A stretch of DNA of 64,000 nt from an uncultured Colwellia sp. Its GTDB lineage: Bacteria > Pseudomonadota > Gammaproteobacteria > Enterobacterales > Alteromonadaceae. Positions 27,759 to 38,577 of this stretch are shown piece by piece. Location: positions 48,841-112,840 of the forward strand of contig CAJXQM010000007.1 of the NCBI GenBank assembly GCA_913058145.1, read 5' to 3'. A model generated the notes under the pieces. That model made no database searches and was not told the origin of the DNA. It was given only the letters and a program-made list of their open reading frames with translations. Positions within the stretch are counted from its first letter, which is position 1. Every line of letters starts with the position of its first letter. A program made the translations under genes and the position numbers.

Positions 27759-29486
27759 TTAAAAAGGAAACATTAAGGGAATCATCAACATCACGGTGAC
27801 ACTATAGACAATAGATATCGGTAAGCCGAATTTGACAAAATCGGCTAATTGATAATTACCTGCGTTATACACCATCACATTCGTTTGATAACCATAAGGA
27901 CTAATAAATGACCCACTAGCCGCAAACGCTACCGCCATAACAAAAGGAGTAGGATCAACCCCTAAGCCCAAGGCAATATTATACGCAATAGGAAATGTTA
28001 ATGCGGCGGCTGCACTATTGGTTATTAATTCAGTCATAAATAAGGTGATAACAAAAATAGCAATAAACGCTAAGTAAACACTCCTGCCATCAAGCAATTG
28101 TTTTATAGAGTCAGCAATCATCGCCGCTAAACCGGTATTTTCAATAGCTGTTGCGAGAGTGAGTGCGCCAAGTACGATCATCCAAATTTCTAAAGGAAAA
28201 CGACGCTTTATTTCATTTACGGTCAAGGCACCACTAAAAATAAGCACCGCAACATAAATAAATAAACAACTGAGTAAAGAAATAGGTGTTAATATTGAAA
28301 TGGCAATAGCCAGAATAAAGCCCCAAACAGTTGCTTGATCACGCCAACCACTGAGCATATTTATCGCTTGATGACCGGATAAAATAAAAAAGTTTTTCGA
28401 CAAATTAGTTCGACTAGAGAAATCTTGCCCAACGGCAAGCACTAAAAAATCACCTGACTGTAGAACAATATCACCTAATTTCCCCGATAGCGCGCAACCT
28501 TCTCGACGAACAGCAACAACGGCAGCATCAAAACGAGCACGAAAGCCTGCTTTCTTTAACGTTTTACCGGCTATAGCTGAATCTGGTTTAATTAACACTT
28601 CGGTTAAATTATCACGTAATAAATCATCTTGCTCAGCAAATAATGTTAAGCCATCAAATTGTTGCAATGTTAATACTTTAGAAATATCACCACTGAAGAT
28701 CAACTTATCTCCTGCTTGTACTCTTTCGTCTGGGGTGACCGGTGTTATTAAACGCTCTTGACGCACGATTTCCACTAAAAATAGTGCGTCTAGATTTCTT
28801 AAACCATTTTCTTCAATGGTTTTATTCACTAATTTAGAGTCAGAAGCGACTTCCGCTTCAAGCAAATAATCTTGTGTAAGCAGCTGGCTTTGTTCTATAT
28901 CCGGTAATGATCTAGCGCGTAAAACGACTAAAACTAAACACAATAATAATGCCACTATGCCAATAGCAGTAAAATCAAAAAAGCTAAAGCCCGCCACACC
29001 TTGTTTAATAAGAAGGCTATTAACAATAAGATTGGTTGAGGTACCAACAAGCGTGAGAGTGCCGCCTAAAATGGCAACATAAGACAAGGGTAATAATAAT
29101 TTGCCAGGGTTGATCAATTTATTATTTTTAACACTATTAATCAGTGTTGCCACTACAGCGGTGTTGCTCATGATAGCTGAGGAAAATGCAGTACCAATAA
29201 AAAGTCGTAACATTGACTTACTTTTAGAACCATTAAACACACGCTGGCTCATACGGCGCAGAATACTCGTTCGTTCAAAAGAAAATGAACAAAGTACCAG
29301 TAAAATTAGGGTAACTAATCCCGGATTAACCGCATTAGCAAGAATATCGTCAACACTAACAAAAGACAGCGCTAAACAAGCAAGTATTGTTACTGAAAAG
29401 ACCCGTTCAGGCACTTTGCTGTATTTAACTAAACTGATAAAAGTGGTGATAAAAACCGCAATCATTAGCCACTGTTCAATTGCCAT
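27759..29486 (-). CDS. SLC13-family permease with two TrkA-C domains, likely sulfate transporter
   Basis: 575 residues: an N-terminal set of transmembrane helices, a soluble middle with two RCK/TrkA-C domains (about 205-285 and 290-370; the second includes the loop LVLAVGQDF), and a C-terminal helix bundle carrying TELITNSAAAALTFPIAYNIALGLGVDP, the SLC13 signature. Members with this layout (SAC1-like) transport sulfate or related anions. Its position between cysN and cysC strongly supports sulfate uptake. A terminator-like hairpin separates it from cysN, so its expression may be lower than that of cysDN. Confidence 0.88.
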   Translation of the reverse strand: MAIEQWLMIAVFITTFISLVKYSKVPERVFSVTILACLALSFVSVDDILANAVNPGLVTLILLVLCSFSFERTSILRRMSQRVFNGSKSKSMLRLFIGTAFSSAIMSNTAVVATLINSVKNNKLINPGKLLLPLSYVAILGGTLTLVGTSTNLIVNSLLIKQGVAGFSFFDFTAIGIVALLLCLVLVVLRARSLPDIEQSQLLTQDYLLEAEVASDSKLVNKTIEENGLRNLDALFLVEIVRQERLITPVTPDERVQAGDKLIFSGDISKVLTLQQFDGLTLFAEQDDLLRDNLTEVLIKPDSAIAGKTLKKAGFRARFDAAVVAVRREGCALSGKLGDIVLQSGDFLVLAVGQDFSSRTNLSKNFFILSGHQAINMLSGWRDQATVWGFILAIAISILTPISLLSCLFIYVAVLIFSGALTVNEIKRRFPLEIWMIVLGALTLATAIENTGLAAMIADSIKQLLDGRSVYLAFIAIFVITLFMTELITNSAAAALTFPIAYNIALGLGVDPTPFVMAVAFAASGSFISPYGYQTNVMVYNAGNYQLADFVKFGLPISIVYSVTVMLMIPLMFPF

Positions 29487-29505
29487 TAACTATCCTTAAA
29501 TAAAA

Positions 29506-29532
29506 TGCGCTAATACCCGAGATATTAACGCA
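29506..29532 (-). terminator. Intra-operon terminator-like hairpin between cysN and the SLC13 gene
   Basis: On the - strand, TGCGTTAATA pairs with TATTAGCGCA (10 bp, one G-U pair) around a 7-nt loop and is followed by TTTTATTT. It lies 44 nt past the cysN stop, and its T tail ends about 9 nt before the permease ATG, near its ribosome binding site. It may attenuate expression of the distal genes. Confidence 0.55.
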
Positions 29533-29575
29533 TTCAAAATTTATAACTCTTTACCCTACATTTCTATAAAGTATT

Positions 29576-30976
29576 CTACTTCGTAATGTCACGTGCACCC
29601 CAATGAGGGTACTGCTTACGAATTAACGTATTAAGTTCTAATTCAAAGGCTGAATATTCATGAATATTGTCATCAATAGCGTGATTTATCATGCCTGCAC
29701 CGACGGTTACATTACTCAAGCGATCTATAATGATAAATGCGCCAGAGCTACGGTTTACTTGATAATCATCAAAATGCAATGCTTCACTGATAACAAAATC
29801 AACCGTACCAATATCATTAACTGCTAACTGTGATGCAGGTAACTGTTCCATCGTATTAACATCATACTTGCTAACAATTTTCTGAGCATGACCTGTGGTC
29901 ATTTTACTGCCGTGCTTAATGAAGTATTCTCGACCTGATTCTAGTTCATTTTCGTGCATCCATACTACTGTCGCATTAAGCTCTTTTGCTGAAGTAGGCA
30001 GACTACCTTTTTTAACGATGATTTCACCACGGCTAATATCAATTTCATCTTCTAAGGTCAACGTTACCGCCATACCATTATCAGCACGTTCTAAATTACC
30101 ATCAAAAGTAACAATTTCTTTAACTATACTTTCTTTACCCGATGGCAAAGCAACAATAGTATCGCCAACCAATACATGGCCTGAAGAAATAGTACCGGCA
30201 AAACCGCGAAAATCTAAATTAGGGCGATTGACATATTGTACTTGAAAACGTAGTTGTGTAAATTCATCAACTTCTTTTACATCCATAGTATTTAGGAGCT
30301 TCATTAATGTAGCGCCTGGATACCAAGACATATTTACACTTTCATCGACAACATTATCACCATTTAATGCTGACATTGGAATAAAACGTACGTCGGAGAA
30401 TTTTAAATTTTCAGCGAATTCACGATACTCTTTTTTAATCGCTTGATAGCGCTCTTGCGAGTAATCAACCAAATCCATTTTATTCACGGCAACAACAATA
30501 TGTTTGATACCTAATAATGAACAAATAAAAGAATGGCGACGTGTTTGAACTTGCACACCGTAACGAGCGTCAATCAAAATAATAGCGATGTCACAGGTAG
30601 AAGCACCTGTTGCCATATTACGCGTATATTGCTCATGACCAGGAGTATCAGCAATAATGAATTTACGTTTATCTGTTGCAAAATAACGATAGGCTACATC
30701 AATGGTGATACCTTGCTCACGCTCTGACTGTAAACCATCAACCAATAACGCTAAATCTATCGCTTCACCTGTTGTGCCAGATTTTTTCGAATCTTTTTCA
30801 ATCGCAGCAAGTTGATCTTCAAAGATCATTTTTGAATCATGTAATAAACGACCAATTAAGGTACTTTTACCATCATCTACGCTACCACACGTTAAAAAAC
30901 GTACTAACTCTTTGTTTTCATGTTGCTTTAAATAAGCTTGAATATCGTCTTCGATTAAGTCTAATTGCTGACTCAT
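29576..30976 (-). CDS. cysN: Sulfate adenylyltransferase subunit 1 (GTPase)
   Basis: GTP-hydrolysing subunit of ATP sulfurylase; drives APS formation with CysD. 466 residues, an EF-Tu-like GTPase: P-loop GSVDDGKST at 31-39, [11 protein letters not shown] (switch I), [12 protein letters not shown] (switch II), and base-recognition NKMD and SALNGDNV. There is no C-terminal CysC fusion, in agreement with the separate cysC. 57 nt after cysD on the same strand. Confidence 0.97.
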   Translation of the reverse strand: MSQQLDLIEDDIQAYLKQHENKELVRFLTCGSVDDGKSTLIGRLLHDSKMIFEDQLAAIEKDSKKSGTTGEAIDLALLVDGLQSEREQGITIDVAYRYFATDKRKFIIADTPGHEQYTRNMATGASTCDIAIILIDARYGVQVQTRRHSFICSLLGIKHIVVAVNKMDLVDYSQERYQAIKKEYREFAENLKFSDVRFIPMSALNGDNVVDESVNMSWYPGATLMKLLNTMDVKEVDEFTQLRFQVQYVNRPNLDFRGFAGTISSGHVLVGDTIVALPSGKESIVKEIVTFDGNLERADNGMAVTLTLEDEIDISRGEIIVKKGSLPTSAKELNATVVWMHENELESGREYFIKHGSKMTTGHAQKIVSKYDVNTMEQLPASQLAVNDIGTVDFVISEALHFDDYQVNRSSGAFIIIDRLSNVTVGAGMINHAIDDNIHEYSAFELELNTLIRKQYPHWGARDITK

Positions 30977-31033
30977 AATATTTTCCTTCGGAAATTTTGA
31001 TCAAATAAAAATGTTACTAAACTAAATAGAAGA

Positions 31034-31933
31034 CTAGAAATAACCTTCCATTTTTTTCTTCTCCATTGAGCCCACACTATCGTTATCTATCACACGACCT
31101 TGGCGTTCAGAGGTTTTAGTTAATAACATTTCTTGAATAATTTCAGGTAAGGTATTTGCTGTTGACTCAACCGCCCCTGTTAATGGATAGCAACCTAATG
31201 TTCTAAAACGTACGCTTTTCATTTGAACTTCTTCATCTTCACCGATAGGCATACGATCATCATCAACCATAATTAACGTACCATCACGTTCAACTACAGG
31301 ACGTTTCTCTGCAAGATAAAGCGGTACAATTGGAATACCTTCTAAATATATATATTGCCAAATATCAAGCTCTGTCCAATTAGACAATGGGAAAACACGA
31401 ATACTTTCGCCTTTCTTTACCTTACCGTTATAGATATTCCATAATTCTGGACGTTGGCTTTTTGGATCCCAACGATGATTTTCATCACGAAAGGAATAAA
31501 CACGTTCTTTAGCACGTGATTTTTCTTCATCACGACGTGCGCCACCAAAAGCGGCATCAAAACCATATTTATTTAACGCTTGTTTTAAACCTTGGGTTTT
31601 CATTACATCGGTGTGCGTAGCACTACCGTGAGTGAACGGTCCCATTCCCATCGCAATGCCATCAGGATTTTGATGCACAAGTAACTCGAAATCATACTCT
31701 TTCGCTATTTTGTCACGAAAGGCTATCATTTCTTTAAACTTCCAATTGGTATCAACATGTAATAACGGGAAAGGAATTTTACCCGGTGCAAAAGCTTTGC
31801 GGGCAAGATGTAATAAAACGGCAGAATCTTTACCGACAGAATAAAGCATTACTGGGTTATCAAATTCAGCCGCTACTTCGCGAAAAATGTGAATAGATTC
31901 AGCTTCTAATTTTTTTAAATGAGTTAAAGTCAT
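31034..31933 (-). CDS. cysD: Sulfate adenylyltransferase subunit 2
   Basis: Catalytic subunit of ATP sulfurylase, making APS from sulfate and ATP. The protein has the PP-loop as [18 protein letters not shown], then [11 protein letters not shown], the [21 protein letters not shown] stretch (cut here for length), and the C-terminal [10 protein letters not shown]...GYF ending typical of CysD. I chose the ATG at 31933 (299 residues); a TTG two codons upstream is also open, and neither has a strong Shine-Dalgarno. First gene of the cysD-cysN-permease-cysC group. Confidence 0.96.
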   Translation of the reverse strand: MTLTHLKKLEAESIHIFREVAAEFDNPVMLYSVGKDSAVLLHLARKAFAPGKIPFPLLHVDTNWKFKEMIAFRDKIAKEYDFELLVHQNPDGIAMGMGPFTHGSATHTDVMKTQGLKQALNKYGFDAAFGGARRDEEKSRAKERVYSFRDENHRWDPKSQRPELWNIYNGKVKKGESIRVFPLSNWTELDIWQYIYLEGIPIVPLYLAEKRPVVERDGTLIMVDDDRMPIGEDEEVQMKSVRFRTLGCYPLTGAVESTANTLPEIIQEMLLTKTSERQGRVIDNDSVGSMEKKKMEGYF

Positions 31934-32066
31934 TGCCAATACAAACGTTGATAAAAATTGATGGTATTATAATGCCACATCCAGTGATTTTTTTCCATAT
32001 AACAAACAACTTTATTATAACCAAAAGATATATTAAGTTTATTTTTAGACTCTTCTGTTACAGAGA

Positions 32067-32092
32067 TAAAAAGTCAGCAATGTGCTGACTTT
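32067..32092 (-). terminator. Rho-independent terminator after the ComEA-like gene
   Basis: On the - strand, AAAGTCAGCA (32092-32083) pairs perfectly with TGCTGACTTT (32079-32070), with a 3-nt loop and a T tail (TTTTT then ATCT), 29 nt after the stop codon. Confidence 0.8.
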
Positions 32093-32120
32093 CACAACTA
32101 AAATATGCATTCTGTCGGTA

Positions 32121-32429
32121 TTATATTTTAAGGCGACCCTTGTTATCACTTAAGATTTTCTCGCCTATACCTTTTATATTTGTTAATTCATTCACTGATT
32201 TAAACGCACCGATCTGTTGCCTATAGGCGATGATCGCTTGCGCTTTCTTGTGGCCTATTCCTTTCAAGGTCACTAAATCATCGATAGTTGATTGATTTAA
32301 ATTAACATATTGCTGCATAACGACAACATTAGTTGTTACTTTAGACTCGGCTGACATCACATTAGCAGTAAAAAATAACAAACTAGTCAGTAGTGCACAA
32401 AAGAGAGTTTTAGGTAATACGTTTTTCAT
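32121..32429 (-). CDS. ComEA-like helix-hairpin-helix protein, secreted
   Basis: 102 residues from the ATG at 32429, which has AAGGAA 7 nt upstream; a longer reading from 32453 adds eight residues without a ribosome site. An N-terminal signal peptide (KTLFCALLTSLLFFTANVMSA) precedes two helix-hairpin-helix motifs: LVTLKGIGHKKAQAII and LTNIKGIGEKILSD. Members bind DNA non-specifically; Gram-negative ComEA proteins pull DNA into the periplasm during natural transformation. Many marine gammaproteobacteria carry this protein without being shown competent. Confidence 0.87.
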   Translation of the reverse strand: MKNVLPKTLFCALLTSLLFFTANVMSAESKVTTNVVVMQQYVNLNQSTIDDLVTLKGIGHKKAQAIIAYRQQIGAFKSVNELTNIKGIGEKILSDNKGRLKI

Positions 32430-32763
32430 ATTAATTCCTTGTAATACATCCATTAATGAATACCAATCCGAATAAAGTTTTGGCGATTTCTCTTCAATTT
32501 TTTAAACGAAATAGTAATAATATCAATCTCACTAACTATATGATCATTTCTGCTGGTTAAAATAGATCACTTAATTGATGAAAAAACTATAAATAAAGTG
32601 AGTAGATAACTTGTAAACCTAATTATCTAATCATCACATTAGGTTTAGAAGGAATGTAGGCTATTGTCAAATAGCACATTACAACAACAATCGATTGAAT
32701 TGGTGTCACACCTTAATTAGAATAAGCCATAATACGTTTACATTTATCAAGTTATTTTATTTC
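32430..32763. other. Divergent intergenic region between the ComEA-like gene and mfd
   Basis: 334 bases with no gene. An inverted repeat AAACCTAAT (32615-32623) / ATTAGGTTT (32638-32646) and a small hairpin GCTATT/AATAGC (about 32659-32674) lie on the mfd side. Both sides should contain promoters, but I could not place them with confidence. Confidence 0.4.
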
Positions 32764-35700
32764 ATGAGCAAATCAAGCTGTTTACTAACCCCTATTTTAG
32801 CAAAAAACAACACCAAGACTGTTGACAAAAAAACCTGGTTAAATTTGCAAGGTTCAAGTGCCAGCATTGCCTTATATCAAGGGGCTATTTCAAGTGATGC
32901 ACCAATATTACTGGTGACACATGACACACCGTCTGCCTTAAGATTAGAGCAAGAATTATTGAGTTTATCGCAAAACGAAGATCAACTGACTATTTGTTTA
33001 TTTCCCGATTGGGAAACATTACCTTATGACACTTTTTCACCTCACCAAGATATTATTTCACAACGCTTAGCCACACTTTACCAACTATCTCGTATGGAAA
33101 GAGGCATAGTAATTGTACCTGTCACCACCTTAGTACAGCGTTTAGCGCCTAAAAAATATTTAGAAGCCAATAGTTTAATCATTAACAAAGGCGATAAAAA
33201 AGATTTACATCAATTAAGACAAAGCTTAGAAGCGACTGGCTATCGTTGTGTTGATCAAGTAATGGAGCATGGTGAATTTTCTGCGCGTGGTGCCATTGTA
33301 GATTTATTTCCAATGGGCAGTAAAACCCCCTTTCGTTTAGATTTTTTTGATGATGAAATTGATGAAATACGTTTATTTGATCCTGACAACCAGCGTTCAA
33401 ATGAAAAAATAGAAAAAATCAATTTATTACCTGCACATGAATTCCCTACTGATAAAGCAGCAATCAGTTTATTTCGCAGTCAGTATCGAGAGTTATTCAA
33501 AAGCTCTATCGATAAAGAGTCTATTTATCATCAAGTCAGCAATAATATTCTTCCCCCTGGTATTGAATATTATTTACCACTATTTTTCGAACGAACAGAC
33601 AATCTAGATAACAATTCTGATTTATTCAATCAACACAGCACTAGTACGCTATGTGATTATTTAGCGCCACATACCATGATAGCAATCTCTGGTGATTTAG
33701 ATAAATCGCTAAATCAGTATTGGCAAGACATTGATTATCGATATGAAAATAGACGTTACGACCCTACACGACCACTATTACCACCAGAACAATTATTTTT
33801 AAGCTCTGAAGCCCTCTACAGTGCCTTAAAACCATTTGCCCGCATCACCATTGTTACTCCGAAAATTGTTGCCCCAAAAGTTATCACCCCAACAATTGAC
33901 GACGAAGAGCAAGCGCCAGATAAACAAAAATCTAGCGCTATCGTTTTTGATGTAAATGCACTACCCGATTTAACTATCGACCATAAATTTAAACAGCCTT
34001 TTTCATTAATTAATCATTTTATTGATGATAAAAAAACGCCAGATAAAATCTTATTTATTGCCGAAAGCCAAGGTCGACGCGAAAGTGTATTAGAATTACT
34101 TGCCAGAGATAATATCAAACCAACGTTGTTTCATTGTATCGACGATTTTATCGCATCGAATGAAAAATTAGGCATTAGCGTTAATGCACTGAATCAAGGT
34201 TTTATCTTTCAATCTAAAGGCACAGCTAAGAAAAATGCTATTGCGCTCATAACAGAAGCTGAATTACTCGGCGATCATGTTCGACAGTCAAGACGGCGTA
34301 ATAAGTCTCAAGATATTAGTACTGATGCTATCTTTAAAAATTTAGCTGAGTTAGCTATCGGGCAAGCAGTAGTACATATAGATCATGGTATAGGTAGATA
34401 CTTAGGCTTACAAACGCTTGAAACTAGCGGTATTACCACAGAATTTTTAATGCTCAGTTACGCTAACGATGCCAAATTATATGTACCTGTTGCCTCTTTA
34501 CATCTTATTAACCGCTATTCAGGTACTAACAGTGATAATGCTCCACTTCATAAATTAGGTAGTGAGACTTGGAGTAAGGCGAAACAAAAAGCTGCTGAAA
34601 AAGTACGCGATGTGGCGGCTGAATTGTTAGATATATACGCCAATAGAGCTAACAATACTGGCTATACTTTTAAACGCGAAAAAGAAGATTACTTAGCCTT
34701 TAGTGATAGTTTTGGTTTTGAAGAAACCTTCGATCAACAACAAGCCATTAATGCGGTTGTAAGCGATATGTTATCGTCAAAAGCCATGGACAGATTAGTG
34801 TGTGGCGATGTAGGTTTTGGTAAAACTGAAGTGGCAATGCGTGCCGCTTTTGTCGCGGTGAATGATGGCAAACAAGTGGCTATATTGGTGCCAACTACCC
34901 TACTTGCTCAACAACATTATGATAACTTCCGTGATCGATTTGCTAACTGGCCAGTAGCGATTGAAGTCTTATCGCGCTTTAAAACTGCGAAGCAACAAAC
35001 TGAAGTGGTAAAAAAAGTCGAGTCAGGACAAATAGATATTTTAATTGGCACCCATAAACTATTGCAAAACAGCATAAAATATAAAGATCTTGGCCTATTA
35101 GTCGTTGATGAAGAACATCGATTTGGCGTAAAACAAAAAGAGAAAATTAAACAATTACGTAGTAATGTCGATATTTTAACCCTGACCGCGACCCCTATTC
35201 CCAGAACATTAAATATGGCGATGGGCGGCATGCGTGATTTATCAATTATTGCCACACCACCCGCCAAACGATTAGCGGTAAAAACGTTTGTTCGCCAACG
35301 AGATGAAGCCTTAATTCGCGAAGCTATTTTACGTGAAACCCTACGCGGTGGGCAGGTGTATTTCTTACATAATCATGTTGATACTATCGAAAAGACGGCC
35401 GCTGACATTCAAGCATTAGTACCTGAGGCTCGTGTAGTAACGGCTCATGGACAAATGCGTGAGCGTGAGCTTGAACGTATCATGAGTGATTTTTATCATC
35501 AACGCTTCAACGTCATTGTTTGTACTACCATCATTGAAACAGGTATTGATGTACCTAGCGCAAATACCATTATTATGGATCGCGCTGACCATTTAGGCTT
35601 AGCTCAATTACATCAATTGCGAGGACGTGTAGGTCGTTCGCACCATCAAGCTTATGCTTACTTGTTAACACCCCATGAAAAGCGAATCACCAAAGATGCC

Positions 35701-36357
35701 AAAAAACGCCTTGAAGCGATTGCCTCATTAGAAGATTTAGGCGCAGGCTTTACACTAGCAACCCATGATTTAGAAATTCGTGGTGCAGGTGAATTACTAG
35801 GTGAAGATCAATCAGGCTCTATGAGCCAAGTAGGTTTTAGTTTATACATGGAAATGCTCGATCATGCTGTTGAAGCCTTAAAAGAAGGTAAACAACTATC
35901 GCTTAGCCAAGTAACCGCAAAACAAACCGAAATAGAATTACGACTACCGGCACTTATTCCTGAAGATTATATTTTTGATGTCAGTATGCGTTTAAGTTTA
36001 TATAAACGTATCGCCAGTTGTAAAAACAAAAATCAGCTAGACGATGTACAAGTAGAGTTAATTGACCGTTTTGGTTTACTACCGCAAGCAACGAAGAATT
36101 TAGTTCATATTGCTAAGTTACGCTTAAAAGCACAAACAATAGGTATTAACCGAATAGAAGCCAGTAGTACTGGTGGTTCAATTGAGTTTAGCGACCACAC
36201 AAAAGTAGATCCTATGCAGTTAATGAGCTTGGTACAAAAACAGCCAACTGTCTATAAAATGGTGCCGCCAAACAAATTCAAATTTGTGAGGGCCACTGAA
36301 GGGGAGCAAGACAGGTTTAGTTTAGTTACCACTATTTTAAATGAGCTGCAACCTTAA
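32764..36357 (+). CDS. mfd: Transcription-repair coupling factor
   Basis: DNA translocase that removes RNA polymerase stalled at lesions and recruits UvrA. From the ATG at 32764 the protein has 1197 residues; the reading frame is open further upstream to 32695, but those residues are not Mfd-like. In order: the UvrB-homology region (FPDWETLPYDTFSPHQD), the RNA polymerase-interacting domain (AVVHIDHGIGRYLGLQ), the helicase core (Walker A GDVGFGKTEVAMRAAF, DEEH box VVDEEHRFGVKQKE, LTLTATPIPRTL, GRVGRSHHQAYAYLLTP), and the C-terminal TRCF domain. Slightly longer than E. coli Mfd (1148) owing to an insertion around residue 390. Single gene. Confidence 0.97.
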   Translation: MSKSSCLLTPILAKNNTKTVDKKTWLNLQGSSASIALYQGAISSDAPILLVTHDTPSALRLEQELLSLSQNEDQLTICLFPDWETLPYDTFSPHQDIISQRLATLYQLSRMERGIVIVPVTTLVQRLAPKKYLEANSLIINKGDKKDLHQLRQSLEATGYRCVDQVMEHGEFSARGAIVDLFPMGSKTPFRLDFFDDEIDEIRLFDPDNQRSNEKIEKINLLPAHEFPTDKAAISLFRSQYRELFKSSIDKESIYHQVSNNILPPGIEYYLPLFFERTDNLDNNSDLFNQHSTSTLCDYLAPHTMIAISGDLDKSLNQYWQDIDYRYENRRYDPTRPLLPPEQLFLSSEALYSALKPFARITIVTPKIVAPKVITPTIDDEEQAPDKQKSSAIVFDVNALPDLTIDHKFKQPFSLINHFIDDKKTPDKILFIAESQGRRESVLELLARDNIKPTLFHCIDDFIASNEKLGISVNALNQGFIFQSKGTAKKNAIALITEAELLGDHVRQSRRRNKSQDISTDAIFKNLAELAIGQAVVHIDHGIGRYLGLQTLETSGITTEFLMLSYANDAKLYVPVASLHLINRYSGTNSDNAPLHKLGSETWSKAKQKAAEKVRDVAAELLDIYANRANNTGYTFKREKEDYLAFSDSFGFEETFDQQQAINAVVSDMLSSKAMDRLVCGDVGFGKTEVAMRAAFVAVNDGKQVAILVPTTLLAQQHYDNFRDRFANWPVAIEVLSRFKTAKQQTEVVKKVESGQIDILIGTHKLLQNSIKYKDLGLLVVDEEHRFGVKQKEKIKQLRSNVDILTLTATPIPRTLNMAMGGMRDLSIIATPPAKRLAVKTFVRQRDEALIREAILRETLRGGQVYFLHNHVDTIEKTAADIQALVPEARVVTAHGQMRERELERIMSDFYHQRFNVIVCTTIIETGIDVPSANTIIMDRADHLGLAQLHQLRGRVGRSHHQAYAYLLTPHEKRITKDAKKRLEAIASLEDLGAGFTLATHDLEIRGAGELLGEDQSGSMSQVGFSLYMEMLDHAVEALKEGKQLSLSQVTAKQTEIELRLPALIPEDYIFDVSMRLSLYKRIASCKNKNQLDDVQVELIDRFGLLPQATKNLVHIAKLRLKAQTIGINRIEASSTGGSIEFSDHTKVDPMQLMSLVQKQPTVYKMVPPNKFKFVRATEGEQDRFSLVTTILNELQP

Positions 36358-36773
36358 TACTAAAACACCCTCTATACCCAAACTACTTGAAGCTGCGTGT
36401 TTGAGGACCATTGAGCGATTTATGATCAAGGCGCCTCATTTTATTAATGGTTATTGCCTTAAAAACAATGTAACAAAGAGCATAAACTACTCAGAGGTTC
36501 CCATATAGCTGATTTAGAAACGCTTTATGCTACGTTATTAATTTTGACAATAGAATAACTATTATCTTCAATTAATGGCTTGCCTAAATGCGTTTCTAAT
36601 TCCAGCTGAAACCTGCATCTTCATGAGGCTTAGGTATATAAAAAGGATGAATGACAGAGTTAAATAAATTTCACAGGCAGCTTTAAGCTCATTGCCGACA
36701 GGCGAATAATATACTGAAGAACACTATGAGCGATAACCTGACTATATATAAATCAGTTTACTATCCATAATGA
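36358..36773. other. Intergenic region between mfd and eptA, mostly a repeat element
   Basis: 416 bases with no gene, between converging transcripts. The middle 266 bases (36373-36638) look like a small interspersed element, annotated separately. The remaining flank (36639-36773) is A/T-rich without recognisable features. Confidence 0.6.
36373..36638 (-). repeat. MITE-like intergenic repeat element, copy 1 (with imperfect inverted ends)
   Basis: Both ends begin TATACC when read inward: the left end runs TATACCCAAACTACTTGAAG and the right end, on the - strand, TATACCTAAGCCTCATGAAG, followed in both by a TGC-G-GTTT-AG pattern. The right 70 bases (about 36569-36638, - strand) match copies at 41455-41530 and 53070-53125, notably GGTTTCAGCTGG-ATTAGAAACG. 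No ORF is inside. The whole looks like a short non-coding mobile element with about 33-bp imperfect terminal inverted repeats. Confidence 0.6.
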
Positions 36774-38453
36774 TTAGAATTTTTCATGTTTTTCTAATTT
36801 GATTTTAGCAATATTTGTCGTATTTGCATTAAAATCACAGGAGTTAAAAATATCAAGTTTAGTTTTGTATGTCGTTGAATCTACATTAAGCAAACCAAGC
36901 ATTGAATGATATATATTGTCATGATTAAAAACCGTTTCCGTACTTTGTTCTACACAATCATTTTTTACACTAGTCTCTATAGTATTTGACCAAAATAACA
37001 TAGGGATATGAGTTTGCTCAACAGGAGCAATCGCATATGGAAAGCCGTGTAAGTAAAGGCCGTTTTCACCTAATGACTCTCCATGGTCTGATACATAAAT
37101 CATTTCTGCATTTATTGTCTGTGAGTTGTTTTTCGTAAATTGAGCTAATTTATTTATCACTTCAGCAATCACATAATCAGAATAATGTATTGTATTATCA
37201 TACGTATTGACTAGTTGCTCTGAGGTACAGTTTTGTATATCACTTTGTTGGCAGTCAGGTAAAAACGTTGAAAATTTTTGTGGGTAACGGCGATAATATG
37301 TTGGCCCATGTGATCCCATTAAATGCAGTACAATCAATGTTGTTTGATGACTTAAATTGGTTAGTTTCTTATCTAGTTGTGAAAGTAATACTTCATCAAA
37401 ACAATAGTCGCCATCGCATAAAGGATTGCTTTTGTTATTATCAATAGTAATAGTGTTTACTCGCTTGCAAACACCTTTGCATCCTTCGTTATTGTCTACC
37501 CATAAAACATCTACACCTGCTAATTTCACAAGGTCTAGTAGGTTTTGTTGTGAAGAAGCCGACTGCTTATTAAACTGCTCTTTGTTTAATAATGAAAACA
37601 TACAAGGAACAGAAACGGCTGTTGCTGTTCCGCAGGAATACATTTGTTTAAAAGAATGTACATTAAGTTTTTCTGTATATTCGTTTGTTTGCTTAGGATA
37701 ACCGTTTAACGAAAAATTGTTTGCCCTCGCAGTTTCTCCTACCACCATCACAACAATATTTTTATCCGTATTGTTCGATGTTTCTATTTTAGGAGTAGTG
37801 TCTAACGTTTGAAATACCGTTGGAGTATAGAAATAGTTGCGCTTAATGTATTTATAACCAGAAATTAAGGTTGGAATTGGCACAATATATTTAGCTAAAT
37901 CTCTATTGTTACGGTTAACCGATGCGTAGCTAGAATACAGACTAAAAAAAATAATGGTAAAAATGACCAGTGCAGCAACAATCAATTTCAAACGGTGATT
38001 TATGCTTACTTTTAAAGTGTTTGCCTGTGGATTGATTTTATTTAATATTACGATAGGTGTTATTATTAATAATGTTATATAAAAAATAGCGGATGAATTA
38101 AGGTAAGTCAACGCTTCAGAGGTTGATGTCTCAGCCATATTTTCAACCATTCCGTAATCAAAAATAATTCCATAGCTAGTAATCGCATAGCAAAATATAG
38201 CGGATAACAAGACAAGCGCAGTAATGACTGTTTTATAAATATATCGTTGAGGTAATAGACTAAATAAAAGTATGAAAACGGTGCTTAAAAATAACGGAAG
38301 AGAAATGAAGTAGGCAAAATCAAAACTATCTAATTGAACTAAATCACTATACGTTTTTTGTAAAAATGGATAATTAAAAACAATTGAAAAATAGAGACTT
38401 AACAGTATAGTTGCAGAATTTAACGAAAGCGTTTTAGAAAATATTTTTTGCAC
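36774..38453 (-). CDS. eptA: Phosphoethanolamine-lipid A transferase
   Basis: Inner-membrane enzyme that moves phosphoethanolamine from phosphatidylethanolamine to lipid A, leaving diacylglycerol and lowering negative charge. 559 residues: five transmembrane helices (within about 10-172), then the periplasmic alkaline-phosphatase-fold domain. Zinc/nucleophile residues are visible: Glu240 in GETARA, Thr278 in SCGTATAVSVPC, and Asp-His in YVSDHGESLGENG. Three Cys pairs typical of the EptA/MCR family occur (SC...VPC; GCKGVC; CQQSDIQNC), plus a CDGDYC pair. The start codon is GTG with AAAGAG upstream. Probably the last gene of a dgkA operon; relation to polymyxin resistance is a family property, not shown here. 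Confidence 0.93.
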   Translation of the reverse strand: MQKIFSKTLSLNSATILLSLYFSIVFNYPFLQKTYSDLVQLDSFDFAYFISLPLFLSTVFILLFSLLPQRYIYKTVITALVLLSAIFCYAITSYGIIFDYGMVENMAETSTSEALTYLNSSAIFYITLLIITPIVILNKINPQANTLKVSINHRLKLIVAALVIFTIIFFSLYSSYASVNRNNRDLAKYIVPIPTLISGYKYIKRNYFYTPTVFQTLDTTPKIETSNNTDKNIVVMVVGETARANNFSLNGYPKQTNEYTEKLNVHSFKQMYSCGTATAVSVPCMFSLLNKEQFNKQSASSQQNLLDLVKLAGVDVLWVDNNEGCKGVCKRVNTITIDNNKSNPLCDGDYCFDEVLLSQLDKKLTNLSHQTTLIVLHLMGSHGPTYYRRYPQKFSTFLPDCQQSDIQNCTSEQLVNTYDNTIHYSDYVIAEVINKLAQFTKNNSQTINAEMIYVSDHGESLGENGLYLHGFPYAIAPVEQTHIPMLFWSNTIETSVKNDCVEQSTETVFNHDNIYHSMLGLLNVDSTTYKTKLDIFNSCDFNANTTNIAKIKLEKHEKF

Positions 38454-38577
38454 AATGTTATCTCTTTAATAAAAATAACATTGTGCATTTTTAACCTTAA
38501 ATAAGGCTTAACGTAAACTGAATTATTACTGAATATTTGGCTTTATATTAATGTTACCAATAAATAATAACGTTATA

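Noticed and set aside
32695..32763. Upstream extension of mfd
   Set aside because: The 23 extra residues do not resemble Mfd; the ATG at 32764 begins the recognisable protein.
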